Part shown: positions 41,216-49,424 of the stretch, in pieces
Numbering within the stretch: the first letter of the stretch is position 1
Layout: every line of letters begins with the position of its first letter
Assembly: GCA_014655195.1 (NCBI GenBank)
Contig: BNBH01000008.1
Location: 186,001 to 250,000, forward strand
DNA: 64,000 nt
DNA from: Streptomyces cellulosae
GTDB taxonomy: Bacteria; Actinomycetota; Actinomycetes; Streptomycetales; Streptomycetaceae
Direction of reading: 5' to 3'
Translations under genes and position numbers: made by a program
Notes under the pieces: generated by a model
Seen by the model: only the letters and a program-made list of their open reading frames with translations
Told to the model about the DNA's origin: nothing
The model's database searches: none

Positions 41216-42246
41216 CGGCAACGCCGACCCCCCGCGTCACCATCAAGGACGTCGCCGCGCGCGCCGGTGTGTCCAAGGGGGCCGTGTCCCTCGCGTTCAA
41301 CCGGAAGCCCGGGCTGTCCGAGGCGACCCGGGACCGTATCTTCGCGGCGGCGCGGGAGCTGGGCTGGTCGCCGAGCACGACCGCGCGGACGCTGGCCGGG
41401 TCCCGGGTGGACGTGGTGGGGCTCGCGGTGTGCCGGCCCGCCCGGCTGCTCGGCCTGGAGCCCTTCTACATGGAGTTCATCTCCGGGGTGGAGAGCGTCC
41501 TGGTCGAGCGGTCCTGCGCGCTGCTGCTGCGGCTGGTGCGCAGCCCCGAGGAGGAGGTGGGGCTGCTGGAGTCGTGGTGGAGGGGGCGGCAGATCGGGGG
41601 CTCGATCCTGGTGGACTTCCGCGCCGACGACCCCCGCCCGACGGTGGCGAAACGGCTCGGGCTGCCGGCGGTGGCCGTGGGGCACCCCTCGCTGACCGGG
41701 GGTCTGACGTCGGTGTGGACGGACGACACGACGGCGGTGGCGGAGGCGGTGCGGTACCTGGCGGCGCTGGGGCACCGCAGAATCGCCCGGGTGGGCGGCG
41801 CGGCGGAGCTGGGGCACACGTCGATCCGCACGGCCGCGTTCGACGAGGCGGTGGGGGCGCTGGAGCCTGCCGCGCGGGCCTGGCAGGTGGCGACGGACTT
41901 CTCCGGGGACGCGGGCGCGCGGGCCACCCGGACGCTGCTGGCCGCGCCGGCCGGGGAGCGGCCGACCGCGATCGTGTACGACAACGACATCATGGCGGTG
42001 GCGGGGCTGTCGGTGGCGGCCGAGATGGGGCTGCGGGTGCCCGAGGACGTGTCGCTGCTGGCGTGGGACGACTCACAGCTGTGCCGGCTGACCCGGCCCA
42101 CCCTGTCGGCGATGAGCCACGACGTGCACGGCTTCGGCGCGGAGGTGGCGCGTACCCTGTTCGGGACGCTGACCGGGGACGGTCCGGGGTCGCACCCGGT
42201 GCCGACGCCGGTGCTGACCCCGCGGGGCTCCACGGCCCCGCCGTGA
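41212..42246 (+). CDS. LacI family transcriptional regulator, mannoside module
   Basis: A 344-residue repressor with the helix-turn-helix at residues 9-55 (VTIKDVAARAGVSKGAVSLA) and a sensor domain that ends with VPEDVSLLAWDDSQLCRLTR. Translation is coupled to the mannosidase gene through an ATGA overlap, so it is expressed with the enzyme it probably controls. The two CTNAACCGGTWWAG sites in the divergent promoter are its likely targets, giving autoregulation. The inducer is presumably mannose-containing. It has low identity to the other LacI protein at 25855, so cross-regulation is not expected. Confidence 0.9.
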   Translation: MTATPTPRVTIKDVAARAGVSKGAVSLAFNRKPGLSEATRDRIFAAARELGWSPSTTARTLAGSRVDVVGLAVCRPARLLGLEPFYMEFISGVESVLVERSCALLLRLVRSPEEEVGLLESWWRGRQIGGSILVDFRADDPRPTVAKRLGLPAVAVGHPSLTGGLTSVWTDDTTAVAEAVRYLAALGHRRIARVGGAAELGHTSIRTAAFDEAVGALEPAARAWQVATDFSGDAGARATRTLLAAPAGERPTAIVYDNDIMAVAGLSVAAEMGLRVPEDVSLLAWDDSQLCRLTRPTLSAMSHDVHGFGAEVARTLFGTLTGDGPGSHPVPTPVLTPRGSTAPP

Positions 42247-42397
42247 CCCGGCCCGGCGGGCGGCGCCGGCCGTGCGGGGAAGTGCGCTGTCGCGAGGGTC
42301 ACTTGACCTGAATTCCGGCGCACTGTCCGCATGCGTCGCCGGTGACAGGGAATACGCGGAACGAGGCACAGGTCCGCCTCTCGCGACACGGCGGGAG

Positions 42398-42416
42398 CAT
42401 AGGTTAGCCTCGTCCC
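42398..42416 (+). promoter_or_regulatory. Weak candidate iron box (DmdR/IdeR-type)
   Basis: The segment around ATAGGTTAGCCTCG agrees with the left half of the actinobacterial iron-box consensus (TTAGGTTAGGCTCACC) but diverges in the right half. It lies about 110 bases before the start of the Asp2-like gene. Confidence 0.28.
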
Positions 42417-42526
42417 GGCTGCTCTTCCTGCGAAAACGCCCGCACCCCCACGTCGGAGAGTGTTTCCTGCGGAGCGGCCCGAACTCCGAACGGAAAATCT
42501 CTGACAGGAACAAGGGGCACCATTTC

Positions 42527-44350
42527 ATGGAACCCACCCAGGTCCGCCCGGCCAACCCGCAGCATTCGGACACACTCCCCCACACGTCCGAAAACTACAG
42601 GACAGCGACGATCCGCACCCCCGAGATACGTGTGGAGAAATACGGCAACTGGGAGATCGAGTACGAGTTCACGCCCGCTGCGGGCGACCACGGCAACCTG
42701 CTCGTGGTGTTTTCCTCCGTGGGCTCCAAGTACGGATTCGGCGCCGCCCTTTCGGGCGTCCAGTGCAACGTGCTGAGAATCCGCGACCGGTTCGACGGAG
42801 GCCCGTCGTACTACGTGGCGCGGGCGATGGACTTCTCCGTTTCCGACGCCGTCGAGGAACTGATTACGCACTACCGGGAAAAGCTGGGCCTGGAGCGGGA
42901 GACGGTGGTTCTCGCCGGTTCCTCGAAGGGCGGCAGCGCGGCCATTTTCTACGCGCTGAAGTACGGCTACCGGCACATCGTCGCCTCCACGCCGCAGTAC
43001 TTCATCGGCAGCTACTCACAGGGGCACGGCGTGCTCGGCGAGTGGGTGCTCGGCGAGGGCCAGCCGCAGGAGAACGTGGACCGGCTCGACTCGGTACTCC
43101 CGGAGCTGCTCGCGGAGACCACGGACCTGGACCGGAACATCTACCTGTTCTCCTCGACAAAGGACTACCAGTACGAGGAACACGTCGTCCATTTCCTCCC
43201 GGCTCTGCGGAAGTACTCCAATTTCAACTTCTTCATGGTGGAATCGCCCGCCCTGGTGAAGCACGCGGAGGTGACGCGGCAGGGCCTCTCGGTGATCCTC
43301 AGCGTGATCTACGCGCTGACCGAGGGGACGGTGCCGCGGTTCGGCGAGGTGCAGGTCGGCTCCAACGAGGTGGACGACGACGCGGCCACCGAGCATCTGT
43401 CGGACCTGCGGGCGCGGGACACCGCGGCGGGCGTGCTGACGGCCGCGCAGCTCACCCCCGAGCGGGCCACGCTGTCCGGGCACGCCTTCCTGCCCGGCGT
43501 CTCCGCCGAGCGGGGCGAGGAGGCCGGCGCGCGGGAGACCAAGCAGCTGGTGCTGGTCCGGGACGAGCAGGCGTGGGTGGCCGACGCGAAGACCGTGCCG
43601 GTCGACCAGCTGTACCTGAAGTACTTCGACACGCACTTCGCGTCCTACAAGGACGGCGGCTTCACCTGCGAGGCGCGGGAGCTGTTCGACACGCTGCCCG
43701 ACGGCGTGTACGACGTGTTCGCCCGGGTGACCAGCGAGAGCGAGGACATCGACCGCAGGGTGCCGCTCGTCGCCTACCGGGCGATCGACCGGCGTGCCGC
43801 CTCCGCGGGACGCGAGGTGGTCCTGAGGGGTGACGCGAGGAGCGTCCGGGTGATCAAGCGCGACCTCACGGCGGCAGGACCCGGCGGGTCCGTGTTCGCG
43901 CTGAAGCGGTTCGCCATGGAGGGGCCGAGACTCCGGGTGTACGGCGTCTTCTTCCTCCCCGGCCGCAACGCCGACCGCGCCACCCACTCGACGTACTACC
44001 TGACGCTGCGCGGCGCGGACAGCACGCACACCGTCGCCCTCAAGGCGGTGAAGCGGGAGGACAAGGTGCGCCCGCACATGGCGCCGGGCGACTTCGGGTC
44101 GTACTCCTTCGGGTACTTCACCTCCGAGGACAAGGAGGGCGTGGACCTTTCCGAGGTGCCGCCCGGGACGTACACGGCGGAGATCGCGATGAGCACCGGC
44201 GGCGGGCTGTTCGCGCACCAGGCCGGTGAGCTGGAGGTGCGGGAGAACCGGGCCTCCTCGGTGGCCCGCCGGATCTCCGGCCGGAACGAGCGGGTCTCCA
44301 CCCGGGCGCGGCTGCGCCGGGGCCTGCGCAGGCGGCTCTGGCGGTCGTAG
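42527..44350 (+). CDS. Asp2/XcbB-like alpha/beta hydrolase with C-terminal beta-rich region
   Basis: A 607-residue protein without signal peptide. The N-terminal 320 residues resemble the alpha/beta-hydrolase part of accessory Sec Asp2 and capsule XcbB/CpsF proteins: LLVVFSSVGSKYGFGAALSG, then the nucleophile elbow VVLAGSSKGGSAAIFYALKY with a candidate catalytic Ser. The region from about 330 to the end looks like repeated beta-sandwich modules (FLPGVSAERGEEA, YLKYFDTHFASYKDGGF, YSFGYFTSEDKEGVDL), ending in an Arg-rich tail. Asp2 acetylates glycans on exported proteins, so glycan modification is plausible here given the Stealth and SGNH genes nearby. An AAGGGG site lies ten bases before the ATG. 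A strong terminator follows. Confidence 0.62.
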   Translation: MEPTQVRPANPQHSDTLPHTSENYRTATIRTPEIRVEKYGNWEIEYEFTPAAGDHGNLLVVFSSVGSKYGFGAALSGVQCNVLRIRDRFDGGPSYYVARAMDFSVSDAVEELITHYREKLGLERETVVLAGSSKGGSAAIFYALKYGYRHIVASTPQYFIGSYSQGHGVLGEWVLGEGQPQENVDRLDSVLPELLAETTDLDRNIYLFSSTKDYQYEEHVVHFLPALRKYSNFNFFMVESPALVKHAEVTRQGLSVILSVIYALTEGTVPRFGEVQVGSNEVDDDAATEHLSDLRARDTAAGVLTAAQLTPERATLSGHAFLPGVSAERGEEAGARETKQLVLVRDEQAWVADAKTVPVDQLYLKYFDTHFASYKDGGFTCEARELFDTLPDGVYDVFARVTSESEDIDRRVPLVAYRAIDRRAASAGREVVLRGDARSVRVIKRDLTAAGPGGSVFALKRFAMEGPRLRVYGVFFLPGRNADRATHSTYYLTLRGADSTHTVALKAVKREDKVRPHMAPGDFGSYSFGYFTSEDKEGVDLSEVPPGTYTAEIAMSTGGGLFAHQAGELEVRENRASSVARRISGRNERVSTRARLRRGLRRRLWRS

Positions 44351-44365
44351 CACCGCCCTGGACGA

Positions 44366-44403
44366 CACACGGCCGGCCCCCGTTCGCGGGGGCCGGCCGT
44401 GTG
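44366..44403 (+). terminator. Very strong hairpin terminator
   Basis: A perfect 16-bp GC-rich stem (44366-44381 with 44388-44403) with loop GTTCGC, 15 bases beyond the stop of the Asp2-like gene. It isolates that gene from the fad operon. Confidence 0.82.
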
Positions 44404-44505
44404 ATGTTCGCCGCTCCGGCCGACGGGGGTGTGCAGTGACGTTACCCGCAAGTAGCATGGGCCGTAAGCAAGCGCTCAGCATCCCGTACCTGGAGGAGAG
44501 CCATC

Positions 44506-45723
44506 GTGCCTCGTACCGTCAGGGACGTCGTCTTCGTCGACGGCGTCCGTACCCCGTTCGGCAAGGCGGGCCCGAAGGGCATCTACCACGAGACCCGTGC
44601 CGATGACCTCGTCGTCAAGGCGATCCGGGAGCTGCTGCGCCGCAACCCGGGCCTGGACCCGAAGAAGATCGACGAGGTCGCCATCGCCGCGACCACGCAG
44701 ATCGGCGACCAGGGCCTGACCATCGGCCGTACGGCGGGCATCCTCGCGGGTCTGCCGCAGTCCGTGCCGGGTTACTCCATCGACCGCATGTGCGCCGGCG
44801 CGCTGACCGCCGTCACCACGGTGGCCGGCTCCGTCGCCTTCGGCGCGTACGACGTCGCCATCGCGGGCGGTGTCGAGCACATGGGCCGCCACCCGATGGG
44901 CGAGGGCGTGGACCCGAACCCGCGGTTCGTCTCCGAGAAGCTGGTCGACGAGTCCGCCCTGTTCATGGGCATGACCGCGGAGAACCTGCACGACCGCTAC
45001 CCGTCGATCACCAAGCAGCGCGCCGACGAGTACGCGGTGCGCTCCCAGGAGAAGGCCGCCAAGGCGTACGCCAACGGCAAGATCCAGGCCGACCTGGTGC
45101 CGGTCTCGGTGCGCCGCACCAGCCCCGAGGGCGGGGAGACGGGCTGGGGCCTGGTCACGGCCGACGAGCCGATGCGCCCGGGCACCACCCTGGAGAACCT
45201 GGCCGGTCTGAAGACGCCGTTCCGCGTGCACGGCCGGGTCACCGCGGGCAACGCGGCCGGTCTGAACGACGGCGCCACCGCCTCGGTCATCGCCTCCGAG
45301 GACTTCGCCCGCGAGAACGGGCTGCCGGTCAAGATGCGCCTGGTCTCCTACTCCTTCGCAGGCGTGGAGCCCGAGGTCATGGGCTACGGCCCGATCCCGG
45401 CCACGGAGAAGGCGCTCGCCCAGGCGGGCCTGTCCATCTCCGACATCGGCCTGTTCGAGATCAACGAGGCCTTCGCCGTCCAGGTCCTCGCGTTCCTGGA
45501 GCACTACGGCATCGCCGACGACGACGCCCGCGTCAACCAGTACGGCGGCGCCATCGCGTTCGGCCACCCGCTGGCCTCCTCCGGCGTCCGCCTGATGACG
45601 CAGCTGGCCCGCCAGTTCGAGGAGCAGCCGCACGTCCGCTACGGCCTGACCACCATGTGCGTCGGCTTCGGCATGGGCGCGACGGTCATCTGGGAGAACC
45701 CGCACTTCGAGGGGGACAAGTGA
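44506..45723 (+). CDS. fadA: Acetyl-CoA acyltransferase (thiolase) FadA
   Basis: A 405-residue thiolase that cleaves 3-ketoacyl-CoA with CoA in the last step of beta-oxidation. The nucleophile Cys96 is in SIDRMCAGALTAVTTVAGS, the general-base His lies in YGGAIAFGHPLASSGVRLMT, and the second Cys in LTTMCVGFGMGATVIWE. Its GTG start follows a GGAGGAG site. The gene overlaps the fadB-like gene through a GTGA junction, so the two subunits are made in balance. A -10-like TAGCAT (44453-44458) and a TAAGCAAGCGCT half-site (44465-44476) precede it. The half-site resembles one arm of TetR-type acyl-CoA-responsive operators. Confidence 0.93.
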   Translation: MPRTVRDVVFVDGVRTPFGKAGPKGIYHETRADDLVVKAIRELLRRNPGLDPKKIDEVAIAATTQIGDQGLTIGRTAGILAGLPQSVPGYSIDRMCAGALTAVTTVAGSVAFGAYDVAIAGGVEHMGRHPMGEGVDPNPRFVSEKLVDESALFMGMTAENLHDRYPSITKQRADEYAVRSQEKAAKAYANGKIQADLVPVSVRRTSPEGGETGWGLVTADEPMRPGTTLENLAGLKTPFRVHGRVTAGNAAGLNDGATASVIASEDFARENGLPVKMRLVSYSFAGVEPEVMGYGPIPATEKALAQAGLSISDIGLFEINEAFAVQVLAFLEHYGIADDDARVNQYGGAIAFGHPLASSGVRLMTQLARQFEEQPHVRYGLTTMCVGFGMGATVIWENPHFEGDK

Positions 45724-47849
45724 GCACCACCGCTGAGCTTTTGAAGGGTGCGGCCGAGCTGTTCCCGGGTGAGGTCGTCACGCAGGCGCACGTGCGCCAC
45801 TTCGACCTGCCGCTGGGTGCCGGGCGCTTCGCCCTGATCACCCTGGACAACGGCCACGACCACACCAAGCCGACCACCCTCGGCCCGCAGTCGCTGGCGA
45901 ACATCGACGCCGCGATCGACCAGGTCGAGAAGGAGGCCGCGGACGGCGGGATCGTCGGCGTCGGCGTCACCGGCAAGCCGTTCATCTTCGCGGTCGGCGC
46001 CGACCTCAAGGGCGTCGAGCTGCTGAAGCGCCACGAGGACGCGCTGGCCATCGGCAAGGGCGGCCACGACGTCTTCAAGCGTCTGGCGAAGCTGGCCGTG
46101 CCGACCTTCGCGTACTACAACGGCGCCGCCATGGGCGGTGGCGTGGAGATCGGTCTGCACTGCACCTACCGCACGGTGTCCGCGGCGCTGCCCGCGTTCT
46201 CCCTGCCCGAGGTCTTTCTCGGCCTGGTGCCCGGCTGGGGCGGCTGCACCCTGCTGCCGAACCTGATCGGCGCGGAGAAGGCCGTCTCGGTGATCATCGA
46301 GAACAGCCTCAACCAGAACCGGCAGCTCAAGGGCAAGCAGGTCTACGAACTCGGCATCGCGGACGCGCTGTTCGAGGGCGCGGACTTCCTGGAGCAGTCG
46401 CTGATCTGGACCGCGTCCGTCCTCAAGGGCGAGATCACGGTCGAGCGTCCGGCGATCGACCGCGGCGAGGCCTGGGACCAGGCCGTCGCCAAGGGCCGCT
46501 TCGTCGCGGACTCCAAGGTGCACGGCGCGGCCCCGGCCGCCTACCGCGCCCTGGACATCATCGCCGAGGCCAAGGACGGCGACCTGCAGAAGGGCTACGA
46601 CGCCGAGGACCAGGCGCTCGCCGACCTGATCATGGGCGGTGAACTGCGCGCCGGCATCTACGCGTTCAACCTGGTGCAGAAGCGCGGCAAGCGTCCCGCG
46701 GGCGCCCCGGACAAGAGCCTGGCGCGCCCGGTCACCAAGGTGGGCGTCGTCGGCGCCGGCCTGATGGCCAGCCAGCTCGCCCTCCTCTTCCTGCGCCGCC
46801 TCGAGGTCCCGGTCGTCCTCACGGACATCGACCAGGAGCGCATCGACAAGGGTGTGGGCTACGTCCACTCCGAGATCGACAAGCTGCTCGGCAAGGGCCG
46901 GATCAACCAGGACAAGGCCAACCGCCTGAAGGCCCTGGTCACCGGTGTGCTGGACAAGGCCGAGGGCTTCGCGGACGCCGACTTCGTCATCGAAGCGGTC
47001 TTCGAGGAGATGGGCGTCAAGCAGCAGGTGTTCGCGGAGGTCGAGGCGGTCGCCCCGGCGCACGCGATCCTCGCCACCAACACCTCCTCGCTGTCGGTCT
47101 CGGAGATGGCGTCGAAGCTCCAGCACCCCGAGCGGGTCGTGGGCTTCCACTTCTTCAACCCGGTCGCGGTGCTCCCCCTGCTGGAGATCGTGCGCGGCGA
47201 GAAGACGGACGACGCGTCGCTGGCCACGGCGTTCGGCGTCGCCAAGAAGCTGAAGAAGACCGCGGTGCTGGTGAAGGACGCCCCGGCGTTCGTCGTCAAC
47301 CGCATCCTGACCCGCTTCATGGGCGAGATCCAGAACGTCATCGACGAGGGCACGCCCGTCGAGGTCGCGGAGAAGGCGGTGGAGCCGCTCGGCCTGCCGA
47401 TGTCCCCGCTGGTCCTCCTCGAACTGGTCGGCCCCGCGATCGGCCTGCACGTCTCGGAGACGCTCAACCGGGCGTTCCCGGACCGCTTCACGGTCTCCCC
47501 GAACCTGAAGGCGGTCGTCGAGGCCGGCAAGCGCGGCTTCTACGTCTACGACTCGGGCAAGCCGGAGCTCGACCCGGAGGTCGCGGCGCTGCTGAAGCAG
47601 GGCGACACCGTCCTGACGGAGGAGCAGGTCCGCGACCGGGTGCTGGACGCGGTGGCCCAGGAGATCGGCCTGATGCTCGACGAGGGCGTCGTCGCCGAGG
47701 CCCAGGACATCGACCTCTGCCTGATCACGGGCGCCGGCTGGCCCTTCCACCTGGGCGGAATCACTCCGTACCTGGACCGGGAGGGTGTGTCGGAGCGGGT
47801 GAACGGGAAGCGGTTCCTGGAGCCGGGGGTTGCCTCGGTTCCGGCGTGA
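45720..47849 (+). CDS. fadB: Multifunctional beta-oxidation protein FadB (enoyl-CoA hydratase/3-hydroxyacyl-CoA dehydrogenase)
   Basis: A 709-residue fusion. The hydratase domain (residues 1-310) has the two catalytic Glu in AMGGGVEIGLHC and FSLPEVFLGLVPGWGG. The NAD-binding domain begins at VGVVGAGLMASQLALLFLRR (about residue 341). The dehydrogenase His is in VVGFHFFNPVAVLPLLEIVR, and the C-terminal substrate domains end in GWPFHLGGITPYLD. It hydrates enoyl-CoA and oxidises the hydroxyacyl-CoA, passing product to the thiolase encoded just upstream. The GTG start overlaps the fadA stop. It is convergent with the SGNH gene. Confidence 0.93.
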   Translation: MSTTAELLKGAAELFPGEVVTQAHVRHFDLPLGAGRFALITLDNGHDHTKPTTLGPQSLANIDAAIDQVEKEAADGGIVGVGVTGKPFIFAVGADLKGVELLKRHEDALAIGKGGHDVFKRLAKLAVPTFAYYNGAAMGGGVEIGLHCTYRTVSAALPAFSLPEVFLGLVPGWGGCTLLPNLIGAEKAVSVIIENSLNQNRQLKGKQVYELGIADALFEGADFLEQSLIWTASVLKGEITVERPAIDRGEAWDQAVAKGRFVADSKVHGAAPAAYRALDIIAEAKDGDLQKGYDAEDQALADLIMGGELRAGIYAFNLVQKRGKRPAGAPDKSLARPVTKVGVVGAGLMASQLALLFLRRLEVPVVLTDIDQERIDKGVGYVHSEIDKLLGKGRINQDKANRLKALVTGVLDKAEGFADADFVIEAVFEEMGVKQQVFAEVEAVAPAHAILATNTSSLSVSEMASKLQHPERVVGFHFFNPVAVLPLLEIVRGEKTDDASLATAFGVAKKLKKTAVLVKDAPAFVVNRILTRFMGEIQNVIDEGTPVEVAEKAVEPLGLPMSPLVLLELVGPAIGLHVSETLNRAFPDRFTVSPNLKAVVEAGKRGFYVYDSGKPELDPEVAALLKQGDTVLTEEQVRDRVLDAVAQEIGLMLDEGVVAEAQDIDLCLITGAGWPFHLGGITPYLDREGVSERVNGKRFLEPGVASVPA

Positions 47850-47880
47850 ACCGGGTGTGACGCGCGGATGTGACGCGTGA

Positions 47881-47913
47881 AGGGGGCCTCCGCCATGGGC
47901 GGGGGCCCCTTTG
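47881..47913. terminator. Imperfect hairpin terminator between convergent genes
   Basis: An interrupted GC-rich inverted repeat with GGGGCC/GGCCCC and CCGCC/GGCGG arms around CATG, followed by CTTTG on the plus strand. It lies between fadB and the opposing SGNH gene and may serve both. Confidence 0.55.
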
Positions 47914-47941
47914 TCGTGGGTGCCGCTTCACGGCACGCGGG

Positions 47942-49330
47942 TCACCACTCGGGCATCGCCGGGTAGTGCTCGCACGAACCCGAGCAGGGCTCCCGGGAGG
48001 ACAACGACGTGTTCAGCCAGCTGTCCTCGGGGATGCCGTGCACCCGCAGCGGGTGGGAGACGGCCGGCGAACGGATGGCGCTGAACACCGACACGAACTG
48101 CACCTCGTAGGTGCCGGGCCGCCAGTCGTGCGCATGGGTCACCCGCCAGGTCCCGTCCTCCTGCACGGGGGCCTCGGCGATGAGCCTGCCCTGTTCCAGC
48201 ATCATCACCTTCTGCGTGCCGCGGGCCGCCGTGCCCGAGAAACGGGGCCGCGGGCCGCACCAGCCGTCGGGCCGGGGCCCGGTGACCACCGGGGGATCCA
48301 GCCGGTCCAGGACGTGGAATTCGGCGACGGCCGTCGGTGACACGGCGTTGCCGGTGACGCCGAGCACGTCGACGGTGTGCGGTCCCGCCGGCCAGTTGAC
48401 GACGCGGCGCCACTGCCAGGTCCCGGAGGGGGAGACGGTGGTGCCGCCGAGGTACCGGCCCTGTTCGTAGAAGAGGACGTAACCGGTTCCCGCAGGCGCC
48501 TTGCCCGTCAGCTTCCGTGCCGCGCCCACGACTTCCCCGGGCGCGGGTGAGACGACGACTGGTCCCTCGGGCACACTCGGAGCCATGGTGAGGGCCAGCT
48601 CCGGGCGGCTCACGGTGAACTCGGCCAGCACCGGGGGAATCGTGCCGGCGGCGAGGGTCTGGGGGTCGACCATGTTCTGCGGCAGCCCGGCCGTGTCGAG
48701 CGTGCTGATGGCCACGCGCCGCGCCACCTCGCGCGCTCCGACGTCGTTGAAATGGCTGGCGTCGATGATGCCGTCGGGGTGGTTCGGATGCTCCCCGGGG
48801 TCCAGCCACCGGTAGAGCCGGCGCGCCCGTGTGGGCCCCAGTTCGGCAAGCATGTTCGTGGTGAGGGCGGTCATGTCGATCAGCGGGCTGCCCGTCTCCG
48901 CCGCGGCCTCACGCGTGAGGTCGGGGTACTCGTCGTGGGTGTTCACGACGTTCCCGGCCTCGTCGAACGCGCAGCGTGCCGCCGGTGTGAGCAGGACGGG
49001 AATCGCCCCCTCGCCACGGATGGCCTCGGCGTACAGACGCAGGTACTCCTTGTACTCGCGCGGTCCGTGATGGCGGTTGAGCTGGTTGATGCGTTGTTCG
49101 ACGTCGCCGAAGGCGAGGAACACCATGTCGCCGGGGGCGAGAGCGGTGAGGAGTGTGGCGAACCGCCCGGTGAAGTAGCGACGCAGGGTCATGGCGTCGC
49201 GGGCGTAGTTGCGCACTTCGTACCGGGGGCCCAGGAAGCCGCCGAGGTACTGGCCCCAGCCCGCGAGCGGTGCTTCCTCGGCGGTCCGCGGGGCAGCCAC
49301 GGAGTTCCCGATGACGCAGATCTTGTTCAT
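47942..49330 (-). CDS. SGNH/GDSL-type esterase with C-terminal Ig-like modules
   Basis: A 462-residue protein. The N-terminal 225 residues are an SGNH hydrolase of the rhamnogalacturonan-acetylesterase type: the Ser block is ICVIGNSVAAP, followed by LAFGDVEQRINQ and the Asp-x-x-His block IIDASHFNDVGAREVARR. Two beta-sandwich modules follow (about 270-345 and 355-440), with the repeated pattern GTWQWRRVVNWPAGPHTVDV and GTWRVTHAHDWRPGTYEVQF. No signal peptide is seen, so the site of action is unclear. It probably removes or adds acyl groups on a polysaccharide. The ATG has a GAGGA site; the gene ends the Stealth operon, 94 bases after the preceding stop. Confidence 0.75.
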   Translation of the reverse strand: MNKICVIGNSVAAPRTAEEAPLAGWGQYLGGFLGPRYEVRNYARDAMTLRRYFTGRFATLLTALAPGDMVFLAFGDVEQRINQLNRHHGPREYKEYLRLYAEAIRGEGAIPVLLTPAARCAFDEAGNVVNTHDEYPDLTREAAAETGSPLIDMTALTTNMLAELGPTRARRLYRWLDPGEHPNHPDGIIDASHFNDVGAREVARRVAISTLDTAGLPQNMVDPQTLAAGTIPPVLAEFTVSRPELALTMAPSVPEGPVVVSPAPGEVVGAARKLTGKAPAGTGYVLFYEQGRYLGGTTVSPSGTWQWRRVVNWPAGPHTVDVLGVTGNAVSPTAVAEFHVLDRLDPPVVTGPRPDGWCGPRPRFSGTAARGTQKVMMLEQGRLIAEAPVQEDGTWRVTHAHDWRPGTYEVQFVSVFSAIRSPAVSHPLRVHGIPEDSWLNTSLSSREPCSGSCEHYPAMPEW

Positions 49331-49424
49331 GTGTTCCTCACATCGTCCCGTCACGCCGTGACGTACGGGATCACCGTGTCTCGCAGGGGCGGACGTCCGT
49401 GGAGCCGGAGCCGGACGGCGGGCC

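Noticed and set aside
36392..41221. A 1609-codon open frame on the minus strand across the mannoside module
   Set aside because: It runs through the antisense of the mannosidase and an off-frame of the binding protein; only the last 317 codons, the MalF-type permease, have a real family. High GC keeps shadow frames open.
44465..44476. TetR-type acyl-CoA-responsive operator before fadA
   Set aside because: TAAGCAAGCGCT matches one arm of such operators, but the second arm is absent (CAGCAT follows), so it is noted only in the fadA entry.
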